A model generated the notes under the pieces. It was not told where the DNA came from. It saw nothing but the letters and a program-made list of their open reading frames with translations, and did not search any database. From NCBI GenBank assembly GCA_965262455.1, contig CBDHFH010000008.1, positions 1,178,001 through 1,242,000 of the forward strand: a DNA stretch of 64,000 nt. The letters run 5' to 3'. A program made the translations under genes and the position numbers. Below are positions 33,967-43,605 of the stretch, piece after piece; the first letter of the stretch is position 1; every line of letters starts with the position of its first letter. Source of the DNA: UBA1858 sp965262455. GTDB taxonomy: Bacteria; Pseudomonadota; Gammaproteobacteria; UBA4575.

Positions 33967-36408
33967 CTAGTGATGTCTCACTTCTCCTTTTTCATTGCTC
34001 ACGGCGAGTATTTTCTTTTTTATTTGACTAAGATTCTCTCCACCTTCCAAAGGAGTAGGTTTCTCAGTTAATGCGATTTCTAGCACATCATCAATCCATC
34101 TTACTGGTCGAATTTCCAGCTGTGCTTTAATGTTGTCAGGTATCTCGACGAGATCTTTTTCATTTTCTTCTGGAATTACAACCGTCTTTATTCCACCACG
34201 ATGTGCGGCTAGTAGTTTTTCTTTAAGCCCACCAATTGGCAACACTTCACCACGCAAGGTGATTTCACCGGTCATGGCAACATCGGCTTTCACTGGAATA
34301 TCTGTTAAAGCTGATACTAATGCAGTCGTCATACCGATACCTGCACTAGGTCCATCTTTTTTAACGGCACCTTCAGGCACGTGAATATGAATATCAACCT
34401 TGTCATAAAATTCAGGACTCACTCCCAAATTCACCGCACGACTTCTAACAACTGTTTGCGCAACCTGAATCGACTCTTTCATGACATCTTCAAGGTTTCC
34501 TGTCGGCGCCATCATTTTACCTTTACCTAAAACAATTTCGGCTTCAATGCTTAACAATTCGCCACCGACTTCAGTCCATGCAAGACCTGTAACTTGTCCT
34601 ATTTGATCTTTTTCATCGGCTAAGCCATAACGGAATTTACGCACGCCCAAGTAATCACTGATGTTATCCGGGGTAACTGTGATTTTCTCGTCTTCTTTAC
34701 CCAGCACAATGGATTTAACCACTTTACGACATATTTTAGATATTTCTCTTTCAAGGCTACGCACACCCGCTTCTCTTGTGTAGTAGCGAATAATATCCAA
34801 TACAGATGCTTCTGTGATTTCAAGTTCTGTTTCTTTTAGGCCATTATTTTTAATTTGCTTGGGCACTAAATAGCGCATTGCAATATTTAGCTTCTCATCT
34901 TCTGTATATCCAGGTATGCGAATTACTTCCATTCGATCAAGTAATGGACCTGGAATATTCATACTATTTGAAGTCGCTACAAACATAACATCAGATAAAT
35001 CAAAATTGACTTCAAGATAATGATCACTGAAGGTATTATTTTGCTCGGGATCGAGCACTTCTAGCATGGCTGACGCAGGGTCACCTCTAAAATCAGCCGC
35101 CATCTTGTCAATTTCGTCTAACAAGAACATAGGATTCTTGACGCCAATCTTAGATAAATTTTGAATAATCTTTCCTGGTAATGAACCAATGTAGGTACGG
35201 CGATGACCACGGATTTCTGCTTCATCTCGCACACCACCCAACGACATGCGTGTGTATTTTCTTCCAGTCGCACGTGCAATCGATTTACCTAGAGAGGTTT
35301 TACCGACACCTGGCGGTCCAACCAAGCATAAGATAGGCCCCTTGAGTTTCTTAACACGCTGCTGCACAGCAAGATATTCAAGAATGCGTTCTTTGACTTT
35401 ATCTAGACCGTAATGATCTTCTTCAAGAATATTTTCGGCATTAGCAAGATTGCGATTGATCTTGCTCTTCTTCTTCCACGGCGTGCTGACCATCCAGTCA
35501 AGATAGTTTCTCACCACAGTCGCTTCAGCAGACATTGGTGACATTTGCTTTAACTTGTTTAATTCAGAGGTGGCTTTATCTTTGGCCTCAACCGGCATAC
35601 CGGCATCTTCAATTTTTTGCGCAAGCTCTTCAACTTCATTAGGCGCATCTTCCATTTCACCTAATTCTTTTTGTATCGCTTTCATTTGTTCGTTGAGGTA
35701 GTACTCACGCTGGCTTTTTTCCATTTGTTGCTTGACGCGACCACGAATGCGTTTTTCAATCTGCAACACATCTAGTTCTGCTTCAATCAGATTCATCAAA
35801 TGTTCAAGTCGCTCATGTGTTGAGACAATCTCTAACACGTGTTGCTTTTCATCTAGCTTAAGAGACATGTGCGCAGCAATGGTATCGGATAATCGACTCG
35901 GATCATCAATCCCTGCTAAAGAGGTAAGCACTTCAGGTGGCACTTTTTTATTCAGTTTTACATACTGTTCAAACAGGCTGACGATAGATCGTGACAACAC
36001 CTCAAGTTTCTTTTCATCATCTTCAACATCACTATTTAGTACTGTGATATCTGCGGTGAAATATTCAGACTCTTCTGCAAAGCGCATCACTTGCGCACGT
36101 TCAGCCCCTTCAACAAGTACTTTGATAGTGCCGTCAGGGAGTTTCAGCAATTGCAGAATGGTTGATAAGGTGCCAATGGTATGAAAATCATCAAATGATG
36201 GCTCGTCAAGCTCAGCACTCTTTTGAGCAACCAATAGTATTTGCTTGTTATTGGCCATTGCTGCATCGAGCGCTTGAATTGATTTATCACGCCCGACAAA
36301 CAATGGAATGACCATATTCGGATATACCACTACATCACGCAAGGGTAAGACCGGAACGTTGTTAGTATCAGTTAGATCGATAGGGCTATTTTCTTGCTGA
36401 TCAGCCAT
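33967..36408 (-). CDS. lon: ATP-dependent protease Lon (LonA)
   Basis: The 813-residue protein carries the N-terminal LAN substrate domain (VLPLRDVVVYPNMVIPLFVGR), a coiled linker around 190-260, the AAA+ module with Walker A GPPGVGKT at 364-371 and Walker B FLLDEIDK, and the peptidase domain with Ser688 (KKDGPSAGIG) and Lys731 (GGLKEKLL). It degrades damaged and regulatory proteins in the cytoplasm. The ATG has AAAGGAG upstream. The C-terminal tail of about 30 residues is a little longer than in Escherichia coli. A heat-shock-like promoter lies upstream. Confidence 0.98.
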   Translation of the reverse strand: MADQQENSPIDLTDTNNVPVLPLRDVVVYPNMVIPLFVGRDKSIQALDAAMANNKQILLVAQKSAELDEPSFDDFHTIGTLSTILQLLKLPDGTIKVLVEGAERAQVMRFAEESEYFTADITVLNSDVEDDEKKLEVLSRSIVSLFEQYVKLNKKVPPEVLTSLAGIDDPSRLSDTIAAHMSLKLDEKQHVLEIVSTHERLEHLMNLIEAELDVLQIEKRIRGRVKQQMEKSQREYYLNEQMKAIQKELGEMEDAPNEVEELAQKIEDAGMPVEAKDKATSELNKLKQMSPMSAEATVVRNYLDWMVSTPWKKKSKINRNLANAENILEEDHYGLDKVKERILEYLAVQQRVKKLKGPILCLVGPPGVGKTSLGKSIARATGRKYTRMSLGGVRDEAEIRGHRRTYIGSLPGKIIQNLSKIGVKNPMFLLDEIDKMAADFRGDPASAMLEVLDPEQNNTFSDHYLEVNFDLSDVMFVATSNSMNIPGPLLDRMEVIRIPGYTEDEKLNIAMRYLVPKQIKNNGLKETELEITEASVLDIIRYYTREAGVRSLEREISKICRKVVKSIVLGKEDEKITVTPDNISDYLGVRKFRYGLADEKDQIGQVTGLAWTEVGGELLSIEAEIVLGKGKMMAPTGNLEDVMKESIQVAQTVVRSRAVNLGVSPEFYDKVDIHIHVPEGAVKKDGPSAGIGMTTALVSALTDIPVKADVAMTGEITLRGEVLPIGGLKEKLLAAHRGGIKTVVIPEENEKDLVEIPDNIKAQLEIRPVRWIDDVLEIALTEKPTPLEGGENLSQIKKKILAVSNEKGEVRHH

Positions 36409-36459
36409 AGAGACTCCTTTGAGTCTGTAGAATTTGAATGTGTAATATATTCACACAAT

Positions 36460-36486
36460 GTATGGACAGCCGAGCCCCTTTTCAAG
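36460..36486 (-). promoter_or_regulatory. Candidate sigma-32 (heat-shock) promoter of lon
   Basis: Reading leftward, CTTGAAA (36480-36486) is a full -35 match. Twelve bases later comes GTCCATAC (36460-36467), which keeps the CCAT core of the CCCCATNT -10 box. Predicted transcription starts about 45 bases before the lon ATG. The -35 lies in the loop side of the clpX-lon hairpin. Confidence 0.55.
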
Positions 36487-36505
36487 GGTGCTCTAAGTTG
36501 GCTGT
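36466..36505 (-). terminator. Two-tier hairpin between clpX and lon
   Basis: Inner stem-loop GAGCCCCTTTTCAAGGGTGCTC (two small bulges) inside an outer ACAGCC/GGCTGT pair, starting 28 bases after the clpX stop. It may end or reduce clpX transcription and it overlaps the lon heat-shock promoter. No T run follows. Confidence 0.5.
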
Positions 36506-36532
36506 GGTGCAGCGTCTGTACAAGCGGAATAA

Positions 36533-37816
36533 TTATTCCTCAGATGCTGCTTTTTCGTAGTCGTTACTCTCGTAGATGAGATAAGGCTTGGCATCTCCTT
36601 TAATGACAGCCTCGTCTACAACCACTTTGGTCACACCTTCGATGGAAGGCAAATCATACATAGTGTCTAGTAGGACGTTTTCTAGAATAGTGCGTAATCC
36701 ACGTGCACCTGTTTTACGCTCCATTGCTTTTTTAGCAACGGCAGTTAATGCATTTGGACGGAACTCAATTTCCGCATCTTCCATTTCAAATAGACGAGTA
36801 TACTGTTTTGTTAGCGCGTTCTTAGGCTCAGTTAGAATTCTGACTAACGCTTCATCATCCAGTTCTTCCAACGTCGCCACCACAGGCAAACGACCGACGA
36901 ACTCAGGAATCAAGCCATAACGAACTAGATCTTCCGGCTCAACGCCATGCAGAATCTCACCCACTGTTGTATCTTCTTCTCGACCGCGCACTTCTGCTGA
37001 GAAACCAATGCCAGTTTTTTCAGTGCGATCTAGAATTACTTTATCTAACCCAGCAAATGCACCACCACAGACAAACAGAATATTGCTAGTGTCTACTTGT
37101 AAAAATTCTTGCTGTGGATGTTTGCGTCCACCTTGGGGAGGAACAGATGCAACCGTGCCTTCAATCAGTTTTAATAATGCTTGCTGAACACCTTCGCCAG
37201 AAACATCACGTGTTATTGATGGGTTATCTGACTTGCGTGAAATCTTATCGATTTCATCAATATATACGATACCTGTTTGTGCTTTCTCAACATCGTAATC
37301 GCATTTCTGTAGTAATTTTTGAATGATGTTTTCAACATCTTCACCAACATAACCCGCTTCTGTGAGAGTAGTAGCATCAGCAATGGTGAAAGGCACATTA
37401 AGTAAACGTGCAAGTGTTTCGGCTAATAATGTTTTACCTGATCCGGTAGGGCCAACGAGCAGAATATTACTCTTTGCTAACTCGACACTATCTTTTGAGG
37501 CATTGCTTGCTTCGAGTCGTTTATAATGATTGTAAACCGCCACTGAGAGAACTTTTTTTGCTCGCTCTTGACCGATGACATATTCATCGAGGATGGCGTT
37601 GATTTCTTTCGGCTTTGGTAGTTTCTTGCCGCTTGCAGGTGACTGATCCTGCATTTCTTCACGAATAATGTCGTTACATAACTCGACACATTCGTCACAT
37701 ATAAAGACTGAAGGACCAGCGATTAATTTTCTTACTTCATGCTGACTTTTACCGCAGAACGAGCAATATAGTAACTTTCCATTATCGGTTTCTTTCTTCG
37801 AGTCATCACCACTCAT
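36533..37816 (-). CDS. clpX: ClpXP unfoldase subunit ClpX
   Basis: The 427-residue AAA+ protein has the N-terminal zinc domain with Cys18, 21, 40 and 43 (YCSFCGKSQ, FICDECVELC). It has Walker A GPTGSGKT, Walker B VYIDEIDKI, pore loop GYVGED and the IGF-type loop region KTGIGFSAEVRG that docks on ClpP. It recognises tags such as ssrA and unfolds substrates for ClpP, linking to SmpB here. AGGATT precedes the ATG. It lies 176 bases after clpP, so it may have an extra promoter in that gap. Confidence 0.98.
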   Translation of the reverse strand: MSGDDSKKETDNGKLLYCSFCGKSQHEVRKLIAGPSVFICDECVELCNDIIREEMQDQSPASGKKLPKPKEINAILDEYVIGQERAKKVLSVAVYNHYKRLEASNASKDSVELAKSNILLVGPTGSGKTLLAETLARLLNVPFTIADATTLTEAGYVGEDVENIIQKLLQKCDYDVEKAQTGIVYIDEIDKISRKSDNPSITRDVSGEGVQQALLKLIEGTVASVPPQGGRKHPQQEFLQVDTSNILFVCGGAFAGLDKVILDRTEKTGIGFSAEVRGREEDTTVGEILHGVEPEDLVRYGLIPEFVGRLPVVATLEELDDEALVRILTEPKNALTKQYTRLFEMEDAEIEFRPNALTAVAKKAMERKTGARGLRTILENVLLDTMYDLPSIEGVTKVVVDEAVIKGDAKPYLIYESNDYEKAASEE

Positions 37817-37992
37817 ATTGTAATCCTATGTGCTCTGCGGGTAGTTTCAGTCTAGGTTATTCTATGATGAATTACAGATGGGAAAAAGCGAATCTATACC
37901 CAGAATCGTACTTTACATCGGCATCTGCAATACATCAAATTAAGTCTTTAATTTTCAGTACTTTATAGCACTGTTTTAAAACTCACTCAATG

Positions 37993-38613
37993 CTAATCAG
38001 CACCACGAGTGGTCAAAACTTTATCAATTAACCCATATTCGCGGGCTTCTTCACTGTCCATGAAGTTATCACGCTCGGTATCTTTTTGGATTGTCTCCAT
38101 TGATTGACCCGTGTGACGTGAGAGCACTTTATTGAGTTGCTCACGAATTTTAAGAATTTCTTTGGCATGAATGTCAAAATCTGATGCTTGCCCTTGGAAT
38201 CCACCTAAGGGTTGGTGAATCATGACTCGTGAATGAGGTAAGGCATATCGTTTACCCTCCGTGCCACCCGCCAGCAACACCGCGCCCATGCTAGCCGCTT
38301 GGCCAACACATAAGGTACTTATGTCTGGCTTAGTGAATTGCATAGTGTCATATATCGCCATACCTGCAGTGACAGATCCGCCCGGTGAGTTGATATATAT
38401 TGAAATATCTTTATCAGGATTTTCTGATTCTAAGAAAAGTATTTGTGCCACAATTAGATTCGCCATGTGATCCTCTACCGGACCAACAATGAATATTACA
38501 CGTTCCTTTAACAGTCGGGAGTAGATGTCGTAGGCCCGTTCACCTCTGGCTGACTGTTCTACCACCATAGGCACAAGATTCATCATTGGTTCTTGAGAAT
38601 TTCCACTATTCAT
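37993..38613 (-). CDS. clpP: ClpP protease subunit
   Basis: The 206-residue serine protease has catalytic Ser108 (GQAASMGA) and His133 (VMIHQP), plus INSPGGSVTAG in the oxyanion region. It forms the double heptameric barrel used by ClpX. The start chosen is ATG 38613, with AAGGTGAT nine bases upstream. A GTG at 38625 lies within that ribosome binding site and would add only four residues (MITV). Gap to tig is 21 bases, so tig-clpP are one transcript. Confidence 0.97.
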   Translation of the reverse strand: MNSGNSQEPMMNLVPMVVEQSARGERAYDIYSRLLKERVIFIVGPVEDHMANLIVAQILFLESENPDKDISIYINSPGGSVTAGMAIYDTMQFTKPDISTLCVGQAASMGAVLLAGGTEGKRYALPHSRVMIHQPLGGFQGQASDFDIHAKEILKIREQLNKVLSRHTGQSMETIQKDTERDNFMDSEEAREYGLIDKVLTTRGAD

Positions 38614-38634
38614 AACCGTTATCACCTTAATAAA

Positions 38635-39924
38635 TTATTGACGCTGTTTAACAATGTCACCGAATGGTTGTTTAGTCTCTTTTTTATTTACCTGACTCAA
38701 CACCGTTTCCACTACTTGATCTTCCATCACTAATGACTCAACGCTGGCACGCGCTTGGTTATTAGTACGATAGTATTGAATTATTTGATCACTGTCCGCA
38801 TATTGGCTTGCCAGTTGCAGGATCCGCTGCTCAACACGCTGATTATCTACTTGGATTTTTTCCTTGCCGACGATTTCGCCAATAATCAAACCCAATTTTA
38901 CTCGTCTCTTTGCTTCTTCAGTAAACAGATCGTCAGGCAATTCTGAATCCGTTTCCATTTTAAAATTCTCTAGTGCTTGCTGACGTAATGCCGCAATTTC
39001 CTGTGTAACCATGGAGTCGGGCAATGTCATCTCGTTATTTTCTAATAATACTTGCATGATCGCTTCTTTTGACTTCACATTGATTTGCTGTTGCAACTCA
39101 GCCTCAAGTGATTTTCTTATCTCTGCTTTGAGTCCGTCCAAACCACCCTGTACACCAAAAGCAGTAATAAATTCATCATTTACTTCTGGCATGGTGCCGG
39201 TCTCTACTTTTTTAACAGTAACGTCAAAGGTTGCTTCTTTACCTGCTAATTCACTATTACTGTAGTCTTCAGGAAATGTAACGGCAAAAGATTTATTTTC
39301 ACCAGCCTTTAGACCCAGTATATTTTCCTCAAAGCCTTCAATCATTCCGCCTTCGCCGAGCACAAGTGGAAAGTCCTCCGCTTTACCACCTTCAAATTCA
39401 ACACCATCAAGCTTGCCAAGAAAATCTATTGTCACACGTTGATGATTCTCGCAAGGTCCTTCTGCCTCAGACCATTCCATACGTTGTTTACGAATACGCT
39501 CAAGCGTTTCATCAACATTGGCATCTTCAACTTCTGATGCATAGACTTCTACATCTAATGTGGAAAAGTCACAAAGCTCAAATTCAGGGTAAATATCAAA
39601 TGAGGCAACAAACGTCAGGTCTTTGCCCTTTTCAACCGTTTGCGGCTGAATATTTGGCGCAGATGCAGGACGTAACTTTTCTTGTAGTACCGCATCACGA
39701 TAGCTGGCTTGCATTTCATCAGCCATGACTTCTTGATTAAGCTGCGCACCATAACGTTGACGAACAACATTCATCGGCACTTTGCCCGGTCGAAAACCGT
39801 CGATTTTGACTTGGCCTTTTAATTTTTTTAAACGCTGATTAACTTCTTTATCGACTTTATCTGCTGGTACAGTAATGGTTAATTTCCTGCCAAGCTCACT
39901 GGTCTCTTCAACTGATACTTGCAT
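38635..39924 (-). CDS. tig: Trigger factor
   Basis: The 429-residue ribosome-associated chaperone has the N-terminal ribosome-binding signature GFRPGKVPMNVVRQRYG (residues 44-60). The FKBP-like isomerase domain is around 150-245 (DFLGKLDGVEFEGGKAEDFPLVLGEGGMI...), and a long helical C-terminal cradle follows. It guides nascent chains at the exit tunnel. AGGATT precedes the ATG. It follows tRNA-Leu by about 100 bases and leads the tig-clpP(-clpX) operon. Confidence 0.97.
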   Translation of the reverse strand: MQVSVEETSELGRKLTITVPADKVDKEVNQRLKKLKGQVKIDGFRPGKVPMNVVRQRYGAQLNQEVMADEMQASYRDAVLQEKLRPASAPNIQPQTVEKGKDLTFVASFDIYPEFELCDFSTLDVEVYASEVEDANVDETLERIRKQRMEWSEAEGPCENHQRVTIDFLGKLDGVEFEGGKAEDFPLVLGEGGMIEGFEENILGLKAGENKSFAVTFPEDYSNSELAGKEATFDVTVKKVETGTMPEVNDEFITAFGVQGGLDGLKAEIRKSLEAELQQQINVKSKEAIMQVLLENNEMTLPDSMVTQEIAALRQQALENFKMETDSELPDDLFTEEAKRRVKLGLIIGEIVGKEKIQVDNQRVEQRILQLASQYADSDQIIQYYRTNNQARASVESLVMEDQVVETVLSQVNKKETKQPFGDIVKQRQ

Positions 39925-40022
39925 TAAATCCTAATCCTCAAAAAAGAAGTCAAATAATTGGGTATTGAAAGTTTGTCTTATTAACAGACGAGATTGATAT
40001 TGATTTGTCTACCATCAACAGA

Positions 40023-40107
<85 letters not shown>

Positions 40108-40254
40108 TTAATCATCTAATATAACAACATGCTAGTATAACTTGAAATTAGCACGATGGTTAGGTGCTATCCCACAAGAAATATACTTAAAAACCAGCAA
40201 CTCTGGCCAATTGCTAGCCACCACTAGGTTGAAGACATTCATGCTCCCACATCC

Positions 40255-41118
40255 ATGAAAGCACTAATAATTATAATCGGCTATTTTGTTGCCATTTGCG
40301 TATTAGGTTGTTTAATTGCCTATCCAATTTACCTGGTCACTGGATCTGATATGGAGAGTATTGTCTCGCGTAGCATATTGATTCTCGCCGTGTTGTTATT
40401 CTATCCAATTTGTAAATGTTTAAATGTAAATAACATAACTTCTCTCGGCTGGGTTAACACCCGCGCTACGCAGACACTTATTAAATCATTGCTGGTTGGT
40501 TTTATCATGCTGCTACCGATATCTGTTGTGTATCTTGCATGCGGGTTTAGAGTACCCGAACCGATGACTGTGACAGTAATGATGATCGCTGGCGCATTAC
40601 TCAGCGCTTTAGCGTCTGGCTTACTTATCGGCGTCATCGAAGAATCAGTATTTAGAGGGTTACTGCAATCTCAATTGAGCCAAAGCTTAAATATCGTCGT
40701 GGTTATAATCATCGTGAGTGTGATTTATAGCAGTGTGCATTTTTTACAAGCAACTGAAGAACTCAGTCAACATAACATTAGATGGAACAGTGGCTTTATA
40801 TTGTTAGCCTCTGCATTTTCAAATATGGCAAACATTAGTGCTTATGCTGACGCTTGGTTAGCTCTTTTTCTGGCAGGCGTTTTTCTATCTTTAGTCCGCT
40901 TGCAAACCAATAACTTAATTTGGTGTATTGGCATACATGCTGGTTGGGTGACACACATTAAATTATTCAAGGAATTTACCGACCGGGACAACACAGCTTC
41001 ATGTGCCTCATTGGCGAGTGACTATGACAACTATGTGGGGGAATTAAGTACACTGTTGATTCTTACCATACTTGTGGTCTGGGCTGCCTTGCGCTTACAA
41101 CAAAAAATTACTCAATAA
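40255..41118 (+). CDS. CPBP-family intramembrane metalloprotease
   Basis: The 287-residue protein has about eight hydrophobic helices and the CPBP (Abi/CAAX protease) motifs: EE at 129-130 with Arg134 (GVIEESVFRGLL), His162 (SVHFL) and a late IGIHAGW. These correspond to the glutamate and histidine active site of Rce1-type proteases. Bacterial members process membrane proteins or bacteriocin-related peptides; the substrate is unknown. The start ATG has no clear ribosome site. The 3' end overlaps the convergent CHAP gene by 11 bases. Confidence 0.85.
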   Translation: MKALIIIIGYFVAICVLGCLIAYPIYLVTGSDMESIVSRSILILAVLLFYPICKCLNVNNITSLGWVNTRATQTLIKSLLVGFIMLLPISVVYLACGFRVPEPMTVTVMMIAGALLSALASGLLIGVIEESVFRGLLQSQLSQSLNIVVVIIIVSVIYSSVHFLQATEELSQHNIRWNSGFILLASAFSNMANISAYADAWLALFLAGVFLSLVRLQTNNLIWCIGIHAGWVTHIKLFKEFTDRDNTASCASLASDYDNYVGELSTLLILTILVVWAALRLQQKITQ

Positions 41119-41731
41119 CCACACGCTTCCAACCTATTAAATAAGGATCTAGCAACCACATGCCATCTGCATGAAAAATATATGGAATGTCACGCGCTGA
41201 CTGTCCCGCCCAGCGGTTATTATCAAAATTTTGTTCAGCCAGATAGACACGTTGATTGTCAGTATCTACCTCCACCACCACTGCCACATGCCCTGTGCCT
41301 AAAAACGCACGCGAATAAATTAATAAATCGCCTCGTTGCACATAACTTTCAGAATCTCCATTAAGAATACCTATAAATGGTTTTTGAATTTGCTTATCGG
41401 GCGAAGTGACAGTGTCAAGTTGCCATATATCTGCAGCAACATCGACGTCACTATAAACCAGTCCATGATTGATCAATAACCAGCGACGCGCATATTCCAC
41501 GCATTGCCATTTAATTCCAGTGAAGGTTTTGTCAACAAAAAAAGGGCTAGGATTAATGCAGCGGCTACTGCAATTAGAATATGCTTCAATACCTTTTTCA
41601 GATCGACCTAACACTTCTCCATACGTTACCTCACAATCCTGATTGCATAACTCCGGAAGTTGTTCGGCAATCACATCGCTATTGATATTAAGCATCATTA
41701 ATAACAATATTGGTAAGATAAATTTAATCAT
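41108..41731 (-). CDS. Exported CHAP-domain amidase
   Basis: The 207-residue product has a signal peptide (hydrophobic 4-16) and a CHAP domain with Cys77 (IKWQCVEYARRW), His148 (GTGHVAVVVEV) and an acidic/Asn third residue around LAEQNFDN (164-171). The closest pattern is the amidase half of glutathionylspermidine synthetase. Four extra cysteines (29, 33, 54, 58) near the N-terminus suggest disulfides outside the cytoplasm. It probably cleaves an amide bond in a cell-wall peptide or a polyamine conjugate. Translation is coupled to the 140-aa gene (TAATG overlap). Confidence 0.82.
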   Translation of the reverse strand: MIKFILPILLLMMLNINSDVIAEQLPELCNQDCEVTYGEVLGRSEKGIEAYSNCSSRCINPSPFFVDKTFTGIKWQCVEYARRWLLINHGLVYSDVDVAADIWQLDTVTSPDKQIQKPFIGILNGDSESYVQRGDLLIYSRAFLGTGHVAVVVEVDTDNQRVYLAEQNFDNNRWAGQSARDIPYIFHADGMWLLDPYLIGWKRVVIE

Positions 41732-42153
41732 TACTTAAGTGATTTGATAGTCAGAACAATTTGTTGTTTAACTTCATCTATAGCGCTATCCACTTGTTTA
41801 TAACTATGATTGTCTTGCGCTGGTATATTTGATGCATGTTGTTGCCAAACATTTAATAACTCGTGTGCATGTTGCTGAACAGTAGCAGGCATAGCATAAC
41901 TAATATCTTTGACGGCTAACACATGTGACCAACCAGATTTAATATCGCCACGCGCATCGTTTTGATCATAGCGTGCAAACAGCACGATCTCCTGGAGATC
42001 GGACAATTCTTGCATCATAAAAAAACCAGCGTCTCGTGTGGTTTCGTTCGCCTCTGAAGACTCATTTCGCCAAGTATTATAAGCAAGACTAGATAAGGCG
42101 ACAGCTAAACTGATAATAGCAACTGCATTTTGTTTAACTTGCTGGAGTATCAT
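41731..42153 (-). CDS. Unknown single-pass membrane protein, 140 aa
   Basis: One N-terminal membrane helix (about 10-27) is followed by a soluble helical region rich in Gln, His and Asp (MMQELSDLQEIVLFARYDQND, later VQQHAHELLNVWQQHASN). The orientation suggests the soluble part is periplasmic. No known domain. Its stop overlaps the CHAP gene start, so the two proteins are likely produced together and may interact in the envelope. Confidence 0.65.
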   Translation of the reverse strand: MILQQVKQNAVAIISLAVALSSLAYNTWRNESSEANETTRDAGFFMMQELSDLQEIVLFARYDQNDARGDIKSGWSHVLAVKDISYAMPATVQQHAHELLNVWQQHASNIPAQDNHSYKQVDSAIDEVKQQIVLTIKSLK

Positions 42154-42197
42154 GGAAAGCCAACCCTGGAGTAGCGATGGCTGGAATTATACTCGAG

Positions 42198-43133
42198 TTA
42201 TACGACGCCCATACTCTTTAATAGTATTTGCTTGGCATTTTCAGCATTTGCTTGCAGTGACTCCGCATCACCAACATCGATGTCAAATAATGCGGCCATT
42301 TCTTGATATTCTTCCGTCAACTTACCAATTAATGTCAAAAAATCGGTTATGTCTAAACCAAACTGCTTTTCGGCCATCTCTGCGACATCCATATAGTTTT
42401 TGTATTCTTCATCACAGTAAATACAATCGGCGATTGGGCCAGAAAACACCATACATTGAATCAATTTCGGATCTAACTCTGTTTCAACGGCTTGATCTGA
42501 AGAATGACTTAAGCCGACCGCTTGGGTTATTTTTTGTGGAATACGCCAAGAGTCTAATAACCACTCACCAATGGCGGCATGATCAGTACCAATTTTGCTT
42601 TCTTCCAGCGAACATAAATAACGATGATCTTGCTGCCGATCTTCGACGCCCGCGTAAACTGTTGGAATCGCTTTATCAAGTGCCAACATGCCAATATCTT
42701 GCAGCATGCCAGGTAAGAATAACTCTTCTCGCATGGCATACTTGGTTAAATCTCCTAACTTTCGACAGGCTACTGCGGTAGCAAGTGAACGTCGCCAAAA
42801 TAAATCATAATCTAAACCCGCGGAATCATCGCTTTGAGACCCTCCCACTAATGAGAAACTCAAAGCAATATTCAAAGTGCCTGTCCAACCAAACATGGAG
42901 ACTGCCTGTTGCACACTTTCAGTTTCAATCGCCCGCATGTATAGCGATGAATTTGCCATGCGTATAATTTTAGCGGATAGCACAGGATCCATGCTCACCA
43001 CCTCCGCTAAGGTATCGATATCACTGCCGACATTCTGACTAAGTTCGATAATCTGCGCGGCCACCCCAGGAGGCGAAGGTAAATCTTTGCATTTTTTTAA
43101 TTTATCGATGACGTCTTGTTGAATCTCGCTCAT
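42198..43133 (-). CDS. HDOD-domain signalling protein
   Basis: The 311-residue product has an HDOD domain: DLPSPPGVAAQIIELSQNVGSDIDTLAEVVSMDPVLSAKIIRMANSSLY at 17-65, then AVSMFGWTGTLNIALSFSLVGG and GMLQDIGMLALDKAIP, with the degraded HD replaced by QD. HDOD domains are non-catalytic relatives of HD phosphohydrolases that act as signalling scaffolds. The C-terminal 70 residues are helical with no output domain. It lies 44 bases from the 140-aa gene and may start that transcript. Confidence 0.88.
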   Translation of the reverse strand: MSEIQQDVIDKLKKCKDLPSPPGVAAQIIELSQNVGSDIDTLAEVVSMDPVLSAKIIRMANSSLYMRAIETESVQQAVSMFGWTGTLNIALSFSLVGGSQSDDSAGLDYDLFWRRSLATAVACRKLGDLTKYAMREELFLPGMLQDIGMLALDKAIPTVYAGVEDRQQDHRYLCSLEESKIGTDHAAIGEWLLDSWRIPQKITQAVGLSHSSDQAVETELDPKLIQCMVFSGPIADCIYCDEEYKNYMDVAEMAEKQFGLDITDFLTLIGKLTEEYQEMAALFDIDVGDAESLQANAENAKQILLKSMGVV

Positions 43134-43305
43134 TTAGCTATTTCCACTTGATTGGATTCTCTGGGCTCGGGGTTACTCCTTCAATATCGGCCTGAAAAAG
43201 CAGGACTTAAATGAAAAATGACAAATTCTTTTGCAGACGACAATTAAGGCGGGATAGCACTCAAACAGAGCACAATTTAAATCGACCAGAGGAAAAATTA
43301 AGAGA

Positions 43306-43382
43306 TGGGGTGAGTGATGGGACTCGAACCCACGACGACTGGAATCACAATCCAGGGCTCTACCAACTGAGCTACACTCACC
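43306..43382 (-). tRNA. tRNA-His (anticodon GTG)
   Basis: Cloverleaf with encoded CCA, the His-specific extra G at the 5' end opposite discriminator C, acceptor GTGAGTG/CACTCAC and anticodon loop TTGTGAT. It follows tRNA-Arg by 47 bases on the same strand. Confidence 0.97.
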
Positions 43383-43429
43383 ATAACAATGTATGTATTC
43401 TATGCGCGAGCGACAATCACTCGCAAGTG

Positions 43430-43506
43430 TGGCGCGCCCGGCAGGACTCGAACCTGCAACCCCCGGCTTAGAAGGCCGATGCTCTATCCAGTTGAGCTAC
43501 GGGCGC
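43430..43506 (-). tRNA. tRNA-Arg (anticodon TCT)
   Basis: Seventy-seven bases with encoded CCA and discriminator G; acceptor GCGCCCG/CGGGCGC and anticodon loop CTTCTAA. It heads the Arg-His tRNA pair; a promoter is expected in 43507-43605 but no clear boxes were picked. Confidence 0.97.
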
Positions 43507-43605
43507 AGAATCGGCTATTGACCAGAGCCGTGCATAGTAACGCTTAATATAGGTAAGTCAAATTCGAACAGAAAATTTACTGGTTAGTGGCACTTAGTTT
43601 CGGGA

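Noticed and set aside
43211..43471. Rightward frame across the tRNA-His and tRNA-Arg genes
   Set aside because: Its sequence is the antisense of two tRNAs; such frames are common artefacts.
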